Shown here in pieces: positions 16,366 to 25,547 of a stretch of 64,000 nt of DNA. The position numbers and the translations under genes were made by a program. This stretch comes from Acetomicrobium sp. UBA5826 (GTDB lineage: Bacteria; Synergistota; Synergistia; Synergistales; Acetomicrobiaceae). The stretch spans positions 62,001-126,000 of the forward strand of contig NZ_DJHF01000020.1 of the NCBI RefSeq assembly GCF_002433005.1. Reading direction: 5' to 3'. Below the pieces are notes generated by a model. It had not been told where the DNA came from. It saw only the letters and a program-made list of their open reading frames with translations, and made no database searches. Each line of letters opens with the position of its first letter. The stretch's first letter is position 1.

Positions 16366-17154
16366 ATGAACAAAGTATTAAACAGAATATTCTTTGCGGT
16401 ATTTGTAGCTTTTTGTGTCTGTCTCTCGACTTCTCCTTCGTGGGCTCATTTCCAGGTAATTTTGCCTGATAAAAACGTAATTTCTCAAAACGAAAATTCT
16501 GAGTTAAACCTAAGGCTTCTTTTTACCCATCCTTTTGAACAGGAAATGATGGATATGGAAAAGCCCGAAAAGTTTGGCGTTCTAATTCGTTCTGAGAATA
16601 TTGATCTTATGAAACATTTAAAGGTTCGCAAAAACGATTCGGGTTTAAGATACTGGGAAGCTGTCTTCGATGTAAAGCGGCCGGGAGACCACATTTTTTA
16701 TGTAGAACCCTCACCTTATTGGGAAGAGGCTGAAAACAAATATATCATCCACTATGCGAAAACCGTCGTCAATGCTTTCGGCATGGAAGAAAGTTGGCAG
16801 AAACCGCTCGGGCTCAGGGCTGAGATAGTGCCGTTGACGAGGCCTTACGGATTGTGGCCCGGCAATGTTTTTCAAGGTAAGGTTATTATGGAGGGGAAGC
16901 CCTTGGCAGGTGCCGTAGTAGAAGTGGAGTATTACAATGAAGGAAAAAAAGTTAAGGCTCCCTCAGATGTTTATGTTACACAGGTAGTGCGGACCGATGA
17001 TCAGGGTGTATTTACCTATGCCATGCCCTGGGATGGTTGGTGGGGTTTTGCTGCACTGGTTGATGCTCCCGAAAAAATGAAGTCTCCTGGCGGAAAAGAT
17101 GCTGATATAGAGCTTGGGGCAGTTATTTGGATAAAGGCGGAGAGGGGGAACTAA
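16366..17154 (+). CDS. nikK: NikK-like component of nickel ECF transporter (DUF4198)
   Basis: A 262-residue exported protein of the DUF4198 family. A signal peptide runs to SWA, so the mature protein would begin with His (HFQVILPDKN), a likely metal ligand. The rest is beta-rich with a carboxypeptidase-regulatory-like domain (GKVIMEGKPLAGAVVEVEYY). DUF4198 proteins accompany CbiM/NikM-type nickel transporters as the NikK component. The start codon overlap with the next gene (TAATG) shows tight coupling. AAGGAGGG precedes the ATG. Confidence 0.75.
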   Translation: MNKVLNRIFFAVFVAFCVCLSTSPSWAHFQVILPDKNVISQNENSELNLRLLFTHPFEQEMMDMEKPEKFGVLIRSENIDLMKHLKVRKNDSGLRYWEAVFDVKRPGDHIFYVEPSPYWEEAENKYIIHYAKTVVNAFGMEESWQKPLGLRAEIVPLTRPYGLWPGNVFQGKVIMEGKPLAGAVVEVEYYNEGKKVKAPSDVYVTQVVRTDDQGVFTYAMPWDGWWGFAALVDAPEKMKSPGGKDADIELGAVIWIKAERGN

Positions 17155-17756
17155 TGCATATCTCAGAGGGTGTACTGTCCTTATACCCTTTGACAATCGG
17201 AGCAGTTGGGGCAGTTGTCGGCATAGCGGCTGGACTGAAGAAAATGGAAATAGATGAAGTTCCTCGAGTGGGGATTGTATCTGCAGCTTTGTTCGTTTCG
17301 TCTTTAATTCATATTAATATCGGGCCAGCCAGCGTGCATCTCCTGCTTAACGGCATAGGTGGCCTTTTGTTGGGAATGAAGTTGTTTCCCGCATATCTTG
17401 TTGCGCTTTTTTTGCAGGTATTGTTGTTTCAATTCGGCGGTTTGGCGGTTCTCGGGGTTAACATCTGCACAATGGCTATTTCCGGACTTGTAGGCGGTCG
17501 TTTGGGGAGATGCGTTATAATCTCAGGAAAACCGTCCTGGCTTGGCGGGGCCGTGGCTGGAGGGATAGGGGTTGTTTTAGCCACTCTTTTTACTGCGCTT
17601 GCCTTGGCTTTTAGCGGAGAGGTTTTTTTGATAACGGCTAAATTGGTGTTGATTGCCCATATTCCTGTTGTGATTCTTGAATCCTTGATAGGTGCTTTTA
17701 TCGCGTCATTTATCTACAAAATGATGCCTTCATTGTTAGGGGTGGACGAAAAATGA
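17154..17756 (+). CDS. nikM: NikM/CbiM, substrate-specific membrane component of Ni/Co ECF transporter
   Basis: A polytopic protein of 200 residues. The start at 17154 is required by function: in this family the metal is bound by the N-terminal Met1-His2 and later histidines, and this ATG gives MHISEGVLS. It overlaps the nikK stop by one base and follows GAGAGGGGG. The conserved segments LIHINIGPASVHLLLNGIGG and GVNICTMAISGLVGG are present. With the K and L accessory genes beside it, nickel is more likely than cobalt, and no cobalamin genes are nearby. Confidence 0.9.
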   Translation: MHISEGVLSLYPLTIGAVGAVVGIAAGLKKMEIDEVPRVGIVSAALFVSSLIHINIGPASVHLLLNGIGGLLLGMKLFPAYLVALFLQVLLFQFGGLAVLGVNICTMAISGLVGGRLGRCVIISGKPSWLGGAVAGGIGVVLATLFTALALAFSGEVFLITAKLVLIAHIPVVILESLIGAFIASFIYKMMPSLLGVDEK

Positions 17757-18385
17757 GAGTAAACAGGGCACCTTTATTCTTCGCGGTTATTCTAGCATTG
17801 TTCGTTATCGTTTATCCGGCGACCATTGCTATGGCTCATAAACTTAACGTATTTGCCTACTCAGAGGACAGCTCGATCCTTGGGGAGGCTTACTTCAACG
17901 ATGGGGCACCGGCCAGAAATTGCGAGGTATTGGTCAAGGCAGAAGGGGACGGCTCTGTTGTAGGAAGAGGATGGACGGATGAAGATGGCAAGTTTTCGGT
18001 GGATATTGACCCGTCAAATAGGAAAATTGTAACTGTAGTAGTCGATGGAGGTATGGGGCATCTTGGAAGAGTAAACATAAATTTATCTTCATTTGATAAT
18101 AGTACCATCATGTCTGATTCTAATTCTACAGATAAAGTTCCTATGGAGGAAGAGCAAATAGAAAACCTGGTTGCCACTTTAGACGAAAAGGAGATTGCGT
18201 CTATTGTAAAATCTGTACTTCGTAGCGAGATAGAACCGTTGCATGCAGAAATTATACAACTCCGTAAGGAGCTCTCAAAACCGGGATTTAATCAAATCAT
18301 AGGCGGCGTAGGGTACATTTTTGGCTTGGTAGGCATTGCCCTTTGGTTTAAAAAGGGAAGCGGTGACGGGCATGATAAACGTTAG
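17753..18385 (+). CDS. nikL: NikL-like accessory component of nickel ECF transporter
   Basis: The 210-residue protein has an N-terminal signal or anchor, then AMAHKLNVFAYSED, so a cleaved product would again begin with His. A beta-sandwich of the carboxypeptidase-regulatory type follows (GEAYFNDGAPARNCEVLV), then a helical charged stalk (residues ~135-185) and a C-terminal membrane segment (IIGGVGYIFGLVGIALWF). This matches the NikL/CbiL-like component that replaces NikN in many nickel systems. Its ATG overlaps the nikM stop (ATGA). Confidence 0.75.
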   Translation: MRVNRAPLFFAVILALFVIVYPATIAMAHKLNVFAYSEDSSILGEAYFNDGAPARNCEVLVKAEGDGSVVGRGWTDEDGKFSVDIDPSNRKIVTVVVDGGMGHLGRVNINLSSFDNSTIMSDSNSTDKVPMEEEQIENLVATLDEKEIASIVKSVLRSEIEPLHAEIIQLRKELSKPGFNQIIGGVGYIFGLVGIALWFKKGSGDGHDKR

Positions 18386-19088
18386 TTACATCAATTATCA
18401 TAGTAAGCCAAAGGGGAGTTTTTTAGAGCGTATTCCGCCTTATGTAAAGTTGCTTTTAACTTTTTCCGTAGCCGTGTGTGTGGCTCTTTTAGATTCCCTT
18501 ATGGCTCAGATTTTTTTGTTGATGTATTCTATTGTCTTAGTCGGGCTTTCGGGAGTACCGGTTAAAAGGCTTTTAAAACGTTTGATGGCTGTAGATGGGT
18601 TCGTTTTAATGCTATGGTTGACTCTTCCTTTTTCTTCAGAAGAAGGAGTCACAACAGCCACACTCATAACAATTCGCATCCATGCAGCTGTATTGGCATT
18701 TATGGCACTTCTCCAGACGACTTCCATGCCTGAGATATTGCAGGCTTTATGTCAACTGCGTTTTCCGTCAAAATTGGTAGCTTTGCTTCATTTTACCTAC
18801 AGATATATTCATGTATTGGCTGAGGAGGCTTCAAGGATACACCGCAGCATGGCATTGAGGGGTTTTGAGCCTTCTTTGAATTTGCGAACCTTTAGAGCCT
18901 ACGGATATTTAATTGGCATGTTACTATTGCGAAGTTTTGTTAGATCGCAAAGAGTTTATAATGCTATGCTGCTTAGGGGTTTTAATGGAACCTATACCTT
19001 TCTGACCTTTAAATCCAGGCTTTCACGGCCCGACTTTTTAAAGCTAGCTGTTCTTTACGCCCTTCTTGTGGGGTGTTTAATGGTATGA
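18372..19088 (+). CDS. nikQ: NikQ/CbiQ, transmembrane T component
   Basis: The ECF T component that couples the ATPase to NikM; about 238 residues. The family helices and the coupling-region motif with an arginine (SMALRGFEPSLN and MLLRGFNG, both of the A-R-G type) are visible. The start is placed at ATG 18372, overlapping the nikL stop by 14 nt; GTG 18363 in the same frame is the alternative, and both lie behind AAGGGAAG. Confidence 0.85.
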   Translation: MINVSYINYHSKPKGSFLERIPPYVKLLLTFSVAVCVALLDSLMAQIFLLMYSIVLVGLSGVPVKRLLKRLMAVDGFVLMLWLTLPFSSEEGVTTATLITIRIHAAVLAFMALLQTTSMPEILQALCQLRFPSKLVALLHFTYRYIHVLAEEASRIHRSMALRGFEPSLNLRTFRAYGYLIGMLLLRSFVRSQRVYNAMLLRGFNGTYTFLTFKSRLSRPDFLKLAVLYALLVGCLMV

Positions 19089-19762
19089 AGCCGTTGTTAG
19101 TTGTAAAAGATCTTACCTTTGCTTATCCGGGCAAACCTCCGATTTTTAGTGGACTTAACTTCGAAATTTATGAAAAGGAAAAAGTGTGTATTATTGGCAA
19201 AAATGGGGTCGGCAAGACGACATTTTTTTATGCGATCATGGGTTTGCTCGGACAACTCCAGGGAGAAATTATTTTTGATGGCAAAAGCATTCGGACTAAG
19301 GAAGATCTGCGATATTTACGCCAAAAAGTCGGTTTTCTCTTTCAAGATCCCGAGGACCAACTTTTTTGCCCCACTTTGCTCGATGATGTGCTCTTTGGCC
19401 CATTGAATATGGGGCTTAGCAGGGAAGAGGCTACGGATAGGGCATGGAGCGTTTTGAAGGAACTTAAAATAGAGGATCTTGCCCATAATCCCCCGTACAC
19501 GCTTTCGGGAGGGCAAAAAAGGCTAGGTGCTCTGGCGGCGATTCTTGCTATGGATCCGCAACTTCTTTTACTCGATGAACCTTCAAGCGGTCTCGACGAA
19601 GAGGCTGCTAACAATCTATCGGGAATTTTAACTCATCTTGATAAAACCATTATTATGGCTTCCCACGATACGGATTTTGCGGAGGAAGTTGCAGGCCCCT
19701 GGTATGAATTGTCATCGGGAAATTTAAGACTATTACACGGAAAGACCCGTGTAGGTATCTGA
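19085..19762 (+). CDS. nikO: NikO/CbiO, ATPase component
   Basis: An ABC ATPase of about 225 residues. Walker A IGKNGVGKTTF near residue 40, Q-loop LFQDPEDQLFCPT typical of ECF ATPases, signature LSGGQKR near 135, Walker B LLLLDEPSSGLD near 160 and the switch histidine MASHD are in order. The ATG overlaps the nikQ stop (ATGA); ATG 19073 is a less likely alternative. It closes the nikK-M-L-Q-O operon. Confidence 0.9.
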   Translation: MKPLLVVKDLTFAYPGKPPIFSGLNFEIYEKEKVCIIGKNGVGKTTFFYAIMGLLGQLQGEIIFDGKSIRTKEDLRYLRQKVGFLFQDPEDQLFCPTLLDDVLFGPLNMGLSREEATDRAWSVLKELKIEDLAHNPPYTLSGGQKRLGALAAILAMDPQLLLLDEPSSGLDEEAANNLSGILTHLDKTIIMASHDTDFAEEVAGPWYELSSGNLRLLHGKTRVGI

Positions 19763-20074
19763 GAGATCGCTTCTCAAGTTTTCGACAATAAAATCTAACG
19801 TTGTTTTTTTGAAAAAGAGTCAAATTCACTCCAAAAATTTCACAAATAAATTACGTACAATTTATATATACTGAAAAATTTTTCCTGTTGTAGTATCATT
19901 AAACAGCACCCTCGAGTAGTAGGCAACAGTTCATTTAGCTATTGGACCACTAAAAACCGTATGAACTGTATATAAAGCCGATGTTTTTAGTTGACATCAT
20001 GGAAATGCCGGGAAGAATAACGCAAATAGAGCCAATAACTACTTGCCATAACTTGGAAGGTGTGGTATTTATTA
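19763..20074. other. Intergenic region with possible promoter
   Basis: This 312-nt AT-rich gap holds a possible -35 TTGACA at 19991-19996 with only a weak -10 downstream, and small palindromes (GAAAAATTTTTC). No gene, riboswitch or strong terminator was recognised. Confidence 0.4.
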
Positions 20075-20533
20075 ATGGACGATGCGACTAAAAAGCCTTT
20101 AATATTTATTCTTGCAGTCGCTATATTGTTAGTCCCCTCCTTTGTCGTTACGGTTCGTAGCGACATGATTTCTGGTGCAATAGAGATTACTAATATCATA
20201 GTATGTGAGGATTTAACCAGTGATCTCGTGCCCGTTAATGTAGTTTCGAGTTCTTCCGGTTTTTCCTATGGTATAACGCAAGTGTGTGTCGCCTTTACCT
20301 ACCGGGGCAGCAGTTACTTCGATTCTTGTGTTGAATGGTATTACGAGGGTGATTTGATTCATAACGAGAGTGTTTATTTAGATGGAGAAGGGGTGAAGGT
20401 TTTTTATTTACTGCGCGACGATGGTACTCCCTTAAAAAAAGGATTGTATGAATTTTATATAACTTGCAAAGGCGTGCGATTAGCTGATATTTCCTTTTCG
20501 ATAGGAGGTTCTGAGAGTGAAATTATTTCTTGA
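20075..20533 (+). CDS. Hypothetical membrane-anchored extracytoplasmic protein
   Basis: I do not recognise this protein of about 152 residues. An N-terminal hydrophobic segment (IFILAVAILLVPSFVVTV) acts as an uncleaved anchor or signal, followed by a beta-rich domain with four cysteines (CEDL, VCVAF, DSCVEWYY, TCKG) that could form disulfides. The C-terminal half (YEGDLIHNESVYLDGEGVKVFYLL) resembles Ig-like envelope domains in general pattern only. It overlaps the next gene by 17 nt. GTG 20060 is an alternative start. Confidence 0.6.
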   Translation: MDDATKKPLIFILAVAILLVPSFVVTVRSDMISGAIEITNIIVCEDLTSDLVPVNVVSSSSGFSYGITQVCVAFTYRGSSYFDSCVEWYYEGDLIHNESVYLDGEGVKVFYLLRDDGTPLKKGLYEFYITCKGVRLADISFSIGGSESEIIS

Positions 20534-21176
20534 CACTGCAAATATCAACGAGATTGAAAAAGGTCTTGAATGGGGGGTCATCAGAGGTGTTACCACAAAT
20601 CCCTCTTTAGTTGCGAAAGAGGGTTCAATTTCCTTTCGTCAACATGTGAAGAAGATAGCGGAGATTGTTAAAGGTCCCGTTAGTGCCGAGGTAATATCGA
20701 TGGATACCGAAGAAATGATTGCAGAGGCAAGATCGTTGAGTTCTTTGGATCCAAATATCGTGGTTAAGATCCCTATGATACAAAACGGGATAGCAGCTAC
20801 TAAAAAGCTATCTTCAGAGGGAATTCCAGTAAACGTCACGTTGGTTTTTTCGCCTCAACAGGCTTTGCTTGCAGCCTTGGCGGGAGCTGCCTATGTTAGC
20901 CCCTTTGTCGGTCGGCTTGATGATATTGGTGAGGATGGAATCGGGTTGGTTCGAGATATAGCGCAGATTTTTTCGATCCATAACATAAAAACTGAAATTA
21001 TTGCAGCGAGCATCAGACATTCGAGACATGTTTTTGATGCAGTCGTTGCGGGAGCACATGTTGTTACGCTCCCCTTTAACGTTTTGGAGCAAATGTTTAA
21101 TCATCCTTTGACGGATAAGGGTTTAAAAAAGTTTTTAGCTGATTGGGAGGTATACGTTAAGCATCATGGGTACTAA
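20517..21176 (+). CDS. fsa: Fructose-6-phosphate aldolase / transaldolase-like (TalC/FSA)
   Basis: The 219-residue length and the opening MKLFLDTANINEIEKG identify the small transaldolase family. The Schiff-base lysine lies in VVKIPMI near residue 85; TTNPSLVAKEG, NVTLVFSPQQALLAALAGA and SPFVGRLDDIG are all in place. Members either transfer dihydroxyacetone groups in the pentose phosphate pathway or act as fructose-6-phosphate aldolases; sequence reading alone does not decide. GTG start with AGGAGGT 7 nt upstream. Confidence 0.9.
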   Translation: MKLFLDTANINEIEKGLEWGVIRGVTTNPSLVAKEGSISFRQHVKKIAEIVKGPVSAEVISMDTEEMIAEARSLSSLDPNIVVKIPMIQNGIAATKKLSSEGIPVNVTLVFSPQQALLAALAGAAYVSPFVGRLDDIGEDGIGLVRDIAQIFSIHNIKTEIIAASIRHSRHVFDAVVAGAHVVTLPFNVLEQMFNHPLTDKGLKKFLADWEVYVKHHGY

Positions 21177-22509
21177 TGCCATTGAAGATCAAGCAACGGA
21201 AAGCACCAAAAAAATAGCGGTTGAGGAAGAACAGGAAGTGGCAACCGTAGTTCCGCGCCCCAGATACACCTTCAGGGAATTGATTAAGGCCACAATCCAG
21301 GATCTACGCCAGATAGCCAGAGAAATTTCCGTTCCTTCTGTTACAACTTTAAGGCGTAAGGATGATTTGGTTGTTGCTATTTTAGCTAGGCAGGCTGATA
21401 AACTTGGATTGCGTTTTAGCGGGGGAACGTTGGAAATTCTGCCCGAGGGATACGGTTTCTTGAGACCTTCAGGGCTGCTGCCCAGTGATCACGATATATA
21501 CGTTTCTGTGTCTCAAATCAGGCGATTCGATCTGCGTAATGGCGATGTGGTTTGGGGAATGGTTAGGCCCCCGAAGGATCAGGAGCATTACGATGCTTTG
21601 CTGCGGGTCGAGATGGTAAATTTCTCCGATCCCGAGATGGCTAGGCAGAGGCCCCATTTCGAACGTCTCACGCCGATATTTCCGAATGAAAAGCTTAAAT
21701 TAGAAACAAGATCGGACATATTGTCAACTCGTTTAATCGACCTCTTTGCCCCTATGGGGAAGGGGCAAAGGGCTTTGATAGTATCTCCCCCAAAAGCCGG
21801 CAAGACTACACTTCTGAAGGAGATCGCCAATGCCGTTACTGCAAATAACCCCGAAGCCATACTGATGGTGCTGCTTATAGATGAAAGACCTGAGGAAGTC
21901 ACAGATATGCAACGCTCCGTTGATGGGGAGATTATCGCATCTACCTTTGACAGGCCGGCCGAAGAACACATAAGAGTGGCTAATTTGGCCATCGAAAAGG
22001 CTAAGCGTCTGGTCGAAGTTCATAGGGATGTTGTTTTATTGCTTGATTCCATTACTCGTCTTGCTCGAGCGTCTAATTTGATCGTTCCGCCATCGGGCAG
22101 GACTCTGTCCGGAGGTATGGACCCCGTCGCGTTATATTTTCCAAAGAAGTTCTTTGGTGCTGCCAGAAACATCGAAGAAGGCGGAAGCCTTACTATAGTG
22201 GGTACGGCTTTAGTGGACACCGGAAGCAGGATGGATGACGTGATATACGAGGAGTTCAAGGGCACTGGAAATATGGAAATTCATCTGTCTCGAAAGTTGG
22301 CCGAGCAAAGGATCTTCCCTGCTATGGACCTTCTCAGATCTGGCACCAGAAGGGAAGAGTTGCTCTTAAGTCAAGAGGAAATGACTAAGATATGGACTCT
22401 GAGGAGGAGAATAGCGAACCTCGACGAAGCTGAGGTCTTGAATTTGATACTGGAAAAACTAAGGCAAACATCCTCAAATAAGGAATTTTTGATGACTATC
22501 AAGGTTTAA
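21166..22509 (+). CDS. rho: Transcription termination factor Rho
   Basis: A 447-residue RNA-dependent ATPase that ends transcripts. A charged N-terminal extension of about 35 residues precedes a Rho-N domain (LRQIAREISVPSVTTLRRKDDL). Next come the RNA-binding cold-shock fold (GFLRPSGLLPSDHDIYVS), Walker A SPPKAGKTTLLKE near residue 207 and Walker B VVLLLDSITRLAR near 285. The Q-loop/secondary RNA site segment GRTLSGGMDP follows. It overlaps the preceding gene by 11 nt. Confidence 0.97.
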   Translation: MGTNAIEDQATESTKKIAVEEEQEVATVVPRPRYTFRELIKATIQDLRQIAREISVPSVTTLRRKDDLVVAILARQADKLGLRFSGGTLEILPEGYGFLRPSGLLPSDHDIYVSVSQIRRFDLRNGDVVWGMVRPPKDQEHYDALLRVEMVNFSDPEMARQRPHFERLTPIFPNEKLKLETRSDILSTRLIDLFAPMGKGQRALIVSPPKAGKTTLLKEIANAVTANNPEAILMVLLIDERPEEVTDMQRSVDGEIIASTFDRPAEEHIRVANLAIEKAKRLVEVHRDVVLLLDSITRLARASNLIVPPSGRTLSGGMDPVALYFPKKFFGAARNIEEGGSLTIVGTALVDTGSRMDDVIYEEFKGTGNMEIHLSRKLAEQRIFPAMDLLRSGTRREELLLSQEEMTKIWTLRRRIANLDEAEVLNLILEKLRQTSSNKEFLMTIKV

Positions 22510-22603
22510 TATCAAAATTACGGTTGCATCCTTTTCGTTTTTCAGGTAATTTTAACCCTGGAGTTAAATCAATACCGTAGCCTAGGTTTTAGGAGGGGGA
22601 GAG

Positions 22604-24028
22604 ATGTCCGGGCACGATCCTGTTAATGGTAAGTCCTTTAAGAAAAGGTTGGATTTTCTCGTATTTGTTGCGTTAATGATTTCCGCTACGGTATTTATAG
22701 CCGCAGCTGCCCTTCAAAGGTCAAAAGTAGAAGCACTGGAAAGCTTAGGTTTTTTGGAAGTAAAAGAATTTGGCTTGCCTGGGTACTTGATCGTTGATGT
22801 AACGGACCTCCTTATCCCCGATGGAGATATGGGTGCCATAGGTCCTTTGCCAGACGGTTCCGGGGCAATAATGTTTAAGGAACTAACTTTGAACAACGCA
22901 GACTCGCAAGAAAAAGAGCCGGGAAATGATGTCCAGGAAAAACTAAACAAGTTGCAAGAAGAGTACTTTAACGGGCAGGATACTGCTCTCCAAGCTGGAA
23001 ACGATAAGAGTAGCGGTGAGATAATTCTCGAAGAGGTAACGCCCGATTATCGGGTACATGAAGTTCAACAGGGCGAAACCTTGGCCGGTATAGTCAAAAT
23101 ATACACGGAGTACGGAATTTCGATTGAAGATATCGCCAAGGCCAATCAAATTAGCAACATACACAAGTTGAATGTCGGCGATATTCTCTTAATCCCAACA
23201 TCTAAGGACAATGTCGACGTCGTTTTGAAAGAGCTGTTAAAAAGGCGCGCTAAAGCCGAAGAAGAAGCAAAGTCCGCCCCAAAGGTAGAAACCCGTACTT
23301 ATACAGTCCAAGAAGGGGACAGCCTCTGGACGATAGCAAATAAAGTGAATTTGGATATCAATACTTTATTTGGTTGTAATGATCTGAAGAATCCTGACTT
23401 ACTGAAACCAGGCAGCAAATTAAGGATCCCCAACCAGGACGGTATATTTTACAAGGTAAACAAGGGAGATACTATAAGCTCTATTGCAAAAAAATACGGA
23501 ATTTACATTGAGGCAATTGCGGCTGCGAATTCAATTGATACTGATGCAGTCTTGATAGCCGGAAGCGAAATCTTCTTGCCGGGAGCAAAGGATCTGAGCA
23601 GTTTTACAAGCGGGACTTCTAGGGCCGATGGAAACAGCGGTTCTATAGGATTTAGATGGCCCGTAAGAGGACGACTTACGAGCCGATTCGGATATAGGCG
23701 AGATCCCTTTTCGGGTCGTAAAGATCTTCATACGGGTTTGGATATTGCCGCCCCTAGGGGTACTCGCATAGCTGCTGCAGCGGCGGGTCGTGTTGTTCAC
23801 GCCGGATGGATGGGGGGATATGGCCGCACAGTCGTAATAGATCATGGTCGAGGATATAGGACATTATACGGCCACTGCAACAGCATTTCGGTAAAGAGAG
23901 GTCAGAGGGTTAGCGCAGGTCAGGTAATTGCGACTGTGGGAGCGACTGGCAGGGCTACGGGATCACATCTACATTTTGAAGTCAGAAAAAATAATTCTCC
24001 CGTCAATCCTTTGAAGTACTTGAGGTGA
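22604..24028 (+). CDS. LysM and M23 peptidase domain cell-wall hydrolase
   Basis: The 474-residue envelope protein has an N-terminal membrane segment (residues ~18-38) and an acidic spacer. Three LysM modules start near residues 147, 230 and 281 (e.g. YTVQEGDSLWTIANKV, KVNKGDTISSIAKKYG). A C-terminal M23 domain runs from about residue 352 with the metal-ligand motifs HTGLD and GSHLHFE. It is predicted to cut or regulate cutting of peptidoglycan in the periplasm. All zinc ligands appear present, so it is likely active rather than a NlpD/EnvC-type activator. AGGAGGGGGAG is the ribosome site. Confidence 0.92.
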   Translation: MSGHDPVNGKSFKKRLDFLVFVALMISATVFIAAAALQRSKVEALESLGFLEVKEFGLPGYLIVDVTDLLIPDGDMGAIGPLPDGSGAIMFKELTLNNADSQEKEPGNDVQEKLNKLQEEYFNGQDTALQAGNDKSSGEIILEEVTPDYRVHEVQQGETLAGIVKIYTEYGISIEDIAKANQISNIHKLNVGDILLIPTSKDNVDVVLKELLKRRAKAEEEAKSAPKVETRTYTVQEGDSLWTIANKVNLDINTLFGCNDLKNPDLLKPGSKLRIPNQDGIFYKVNKGDTISSIAKKYGIYIEAIAAANSIDTDAVLIAGSEIFLPGAKDLSSFTSGTSRADGNSGSIGFRWPVRGRLTSRFGYRRDPFSGRKDLHTGLDIAAPRGTRIAAAAAGRVVHAGWMGGYGRTVVIDHGRGYRTLYGHCNSISVKRGQRVSAGQVIATVGATGRATGSHLHFEVRKNNSPVNPLKYLR

Positions 24029-24033
24029 TAATT

Positions 24034-25416
24034 GTGATTAAATTTGGGACCGATGGATGGCGTGGAATAATAGCAGACGATTTTACCGTCGATAATGTAA
24101 AAAGGGTTAGTTGGGCGATAGGTAAATATATACTTGAAGAATACGGTGATAAGACAAGCGTGCTGGTGGCTCGTGATGGCCGTTTTCTGGGCGAAAAATT
24201 TGCAGCCATAGCTGCCGGGGTTCTGGCAGCTATGGGGCTTAAGCCGACGATATTGGAAGGACCGACAGCTACTCCAACGTGCGCTTATGCTGTAAAGGAA
24301 TATGGTGCAAGAGGAGCAATAATGTTCACTGCAAGCCATAATCCTCCTGAGTATCAGGGGCTCAAATATATTCCCTATTTTGCGGGTCCGGCCACACCCG
24401 ATATCACCGGCAAAATTGAGTCTTACATAACGATGGCGCCGCCTTCTGTAGACACTTCCAACGAAAACATAGAATATGCCGACCCCACCGAATCATATAT
24501 AACCCACATCAAGGGTATCGTTCAATTGGAAGGCAATGCCCAAAAGATCGTTGTCGATACATTACACGGTGTTGGCGGCAGATATTTGCCTCGAATATTG
24601 CGAGAGTGTGGGTTTGAAGCAATTTCTATAAATGAAGATATAAGGCCTGACTTCGCAGGATTAAGTCCGGAGCCCAAAAAAGAGACTTTGGAGTCTCTCA
24701 TAGGTAAGGTAAATGAATTGAATGTAATTGGACTTTCTACGGATGGCGATGCCGATAGATTTGGAGTTGTCGACGAAAAAGGTGAATTTTACCCGGCAAA
24801 CTATATATTAGCCATACTATATTCATATTTGCTGGAAACCGGTCGCACCGGTGGAGTGGCAAGAACTGTGGCTACGACACATATGTTGGACGAAATAGCT
24901 AAACTTACAGGCCAACGGGTTTGGGAAACCCCTGTGGGATTTAAATATTTAGGCCAATTGCTCTTGAAGGAAAAGGTTTTGTTGGCGGGGGAAGAGTCCG
25001 GGGGAGCTTCCATAGCAGGACATATCCCTGAAAAAGATGGCATCCTCATCTGCCTTCTGGTATTAAAGGCTGTCGTTGAAACGGGGCGCAGCTTAAAGGA
25101 ATTGCTTGAAGCAGTATACGATAAAATTGGTGCAAAATATGTCTCCACAAGGCTCGACTTCAAAGTTGTCCATGAGCAGAAGGAAAAAGTAATTTCCTTA
25201 ATCGACAGTTGGCATGATCGTTCCTTTTGCGGCGATGCTGTTATATCTGTAAAAAGAGACGATGGATTGAAAATTATCTGCGAGAGGGCGTGGATTTTAT
25301 TGAGACCATCGGGAACTGAAGACGTAGTTCGCCTTTATGTCGAGGCAAAGGGAGAAGATATCTTGCAAAAATTTAAAGAGAGTGCAGTGAATGTATTCGG
25401 ACTTGATGTAAAATAA
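24034..25416 (+). CDS. pgm: Phosphoglucomutase/phosphomannomutase family protein
   Basis: This 460-residue alpha-D-phosphohexomutase moves phosphate between C1 and C6 of sugars for glycan precursors or storage. Phosphoserine loop TASHNPPEYQG near residue 95, metal loop STDGDADRFG near 238, sugar loop AGEESGG near 325 and phosphate-binding RPSGTEDVVRLY at the C-terminus are all present. GTG 24034 is preferred as start (GAGGTGAT upstream, opening MIKFGTDGWRG) over GTG 24025, which overlaps the M23 stop. The sugar specificity (glucose, mannose or glucosamine) is open. Confidence 0.88.
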   Translation: MIKFGTDGWRGIIADDFTVDNVKRVSWAIGKYILEEYGDKTSVLVARDGRFLGEKFAAIAAGVLAAMGLKPTILEGPTATPTCAYAVKEYGARGAIMFTASHNPPEYQGLKYIPYFAGPATPDITGKIESYITMAPPSVDTSNENIEYADPTESYITHIKGIVQLEGNAQKIVVDTLHGVGGRYLPRILRECGFEAISINEDIRPDFAGLSPEPKKETLESLIGKVNELNVIGLSTDGDADRFGVVDEKGEFYPANYILAILYSYLLETGRTGGVARTVATTHMLDEIAKLTGQRVWETPVGFKYLGQLLLKEKVLLAGEESGGASIAGHIPEKDGILICLLVLKAVVETGRSLKELLEAVYDKIGAKYVSTRLDFKVVHEQKEKVISLIDSWHDRSFCGDAVISVKRDDGLKIICERAWILLRPSGTEDVVRLYVEAKGEDILQKFKESAVNVFGLDVK

Positions 25417-25458
25417 GCAGTTTTTACCATGTCAAATTAATTTATATTTGCTACCTTT

Positions 25459-25488
25459 GGCCGAGAGAAGAGCCTCCTCGGCCTTTTT
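25459..25488 (+). terminator. Intrinsic terminator after pgm
   Basis: GGCCGAG (25459-25465) and CTCGGCC (25477-25483) form a stem followed by TTTTT. Confidence 0.8.
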
Positions 25489-25547
25489 AGATGATATGAT
25501 ATTTACTATCTTAAAATAAATTTAAGGCTCGTTACGGAGGTATACAT

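Noticed and set aside
22510..22603. Regulatory hairpin TTTAAC/GTTAAA between rho and the M23 gene
   Set aside because: Only 6 AT-rich base pairs and no T tract; not distinguishable from chance.
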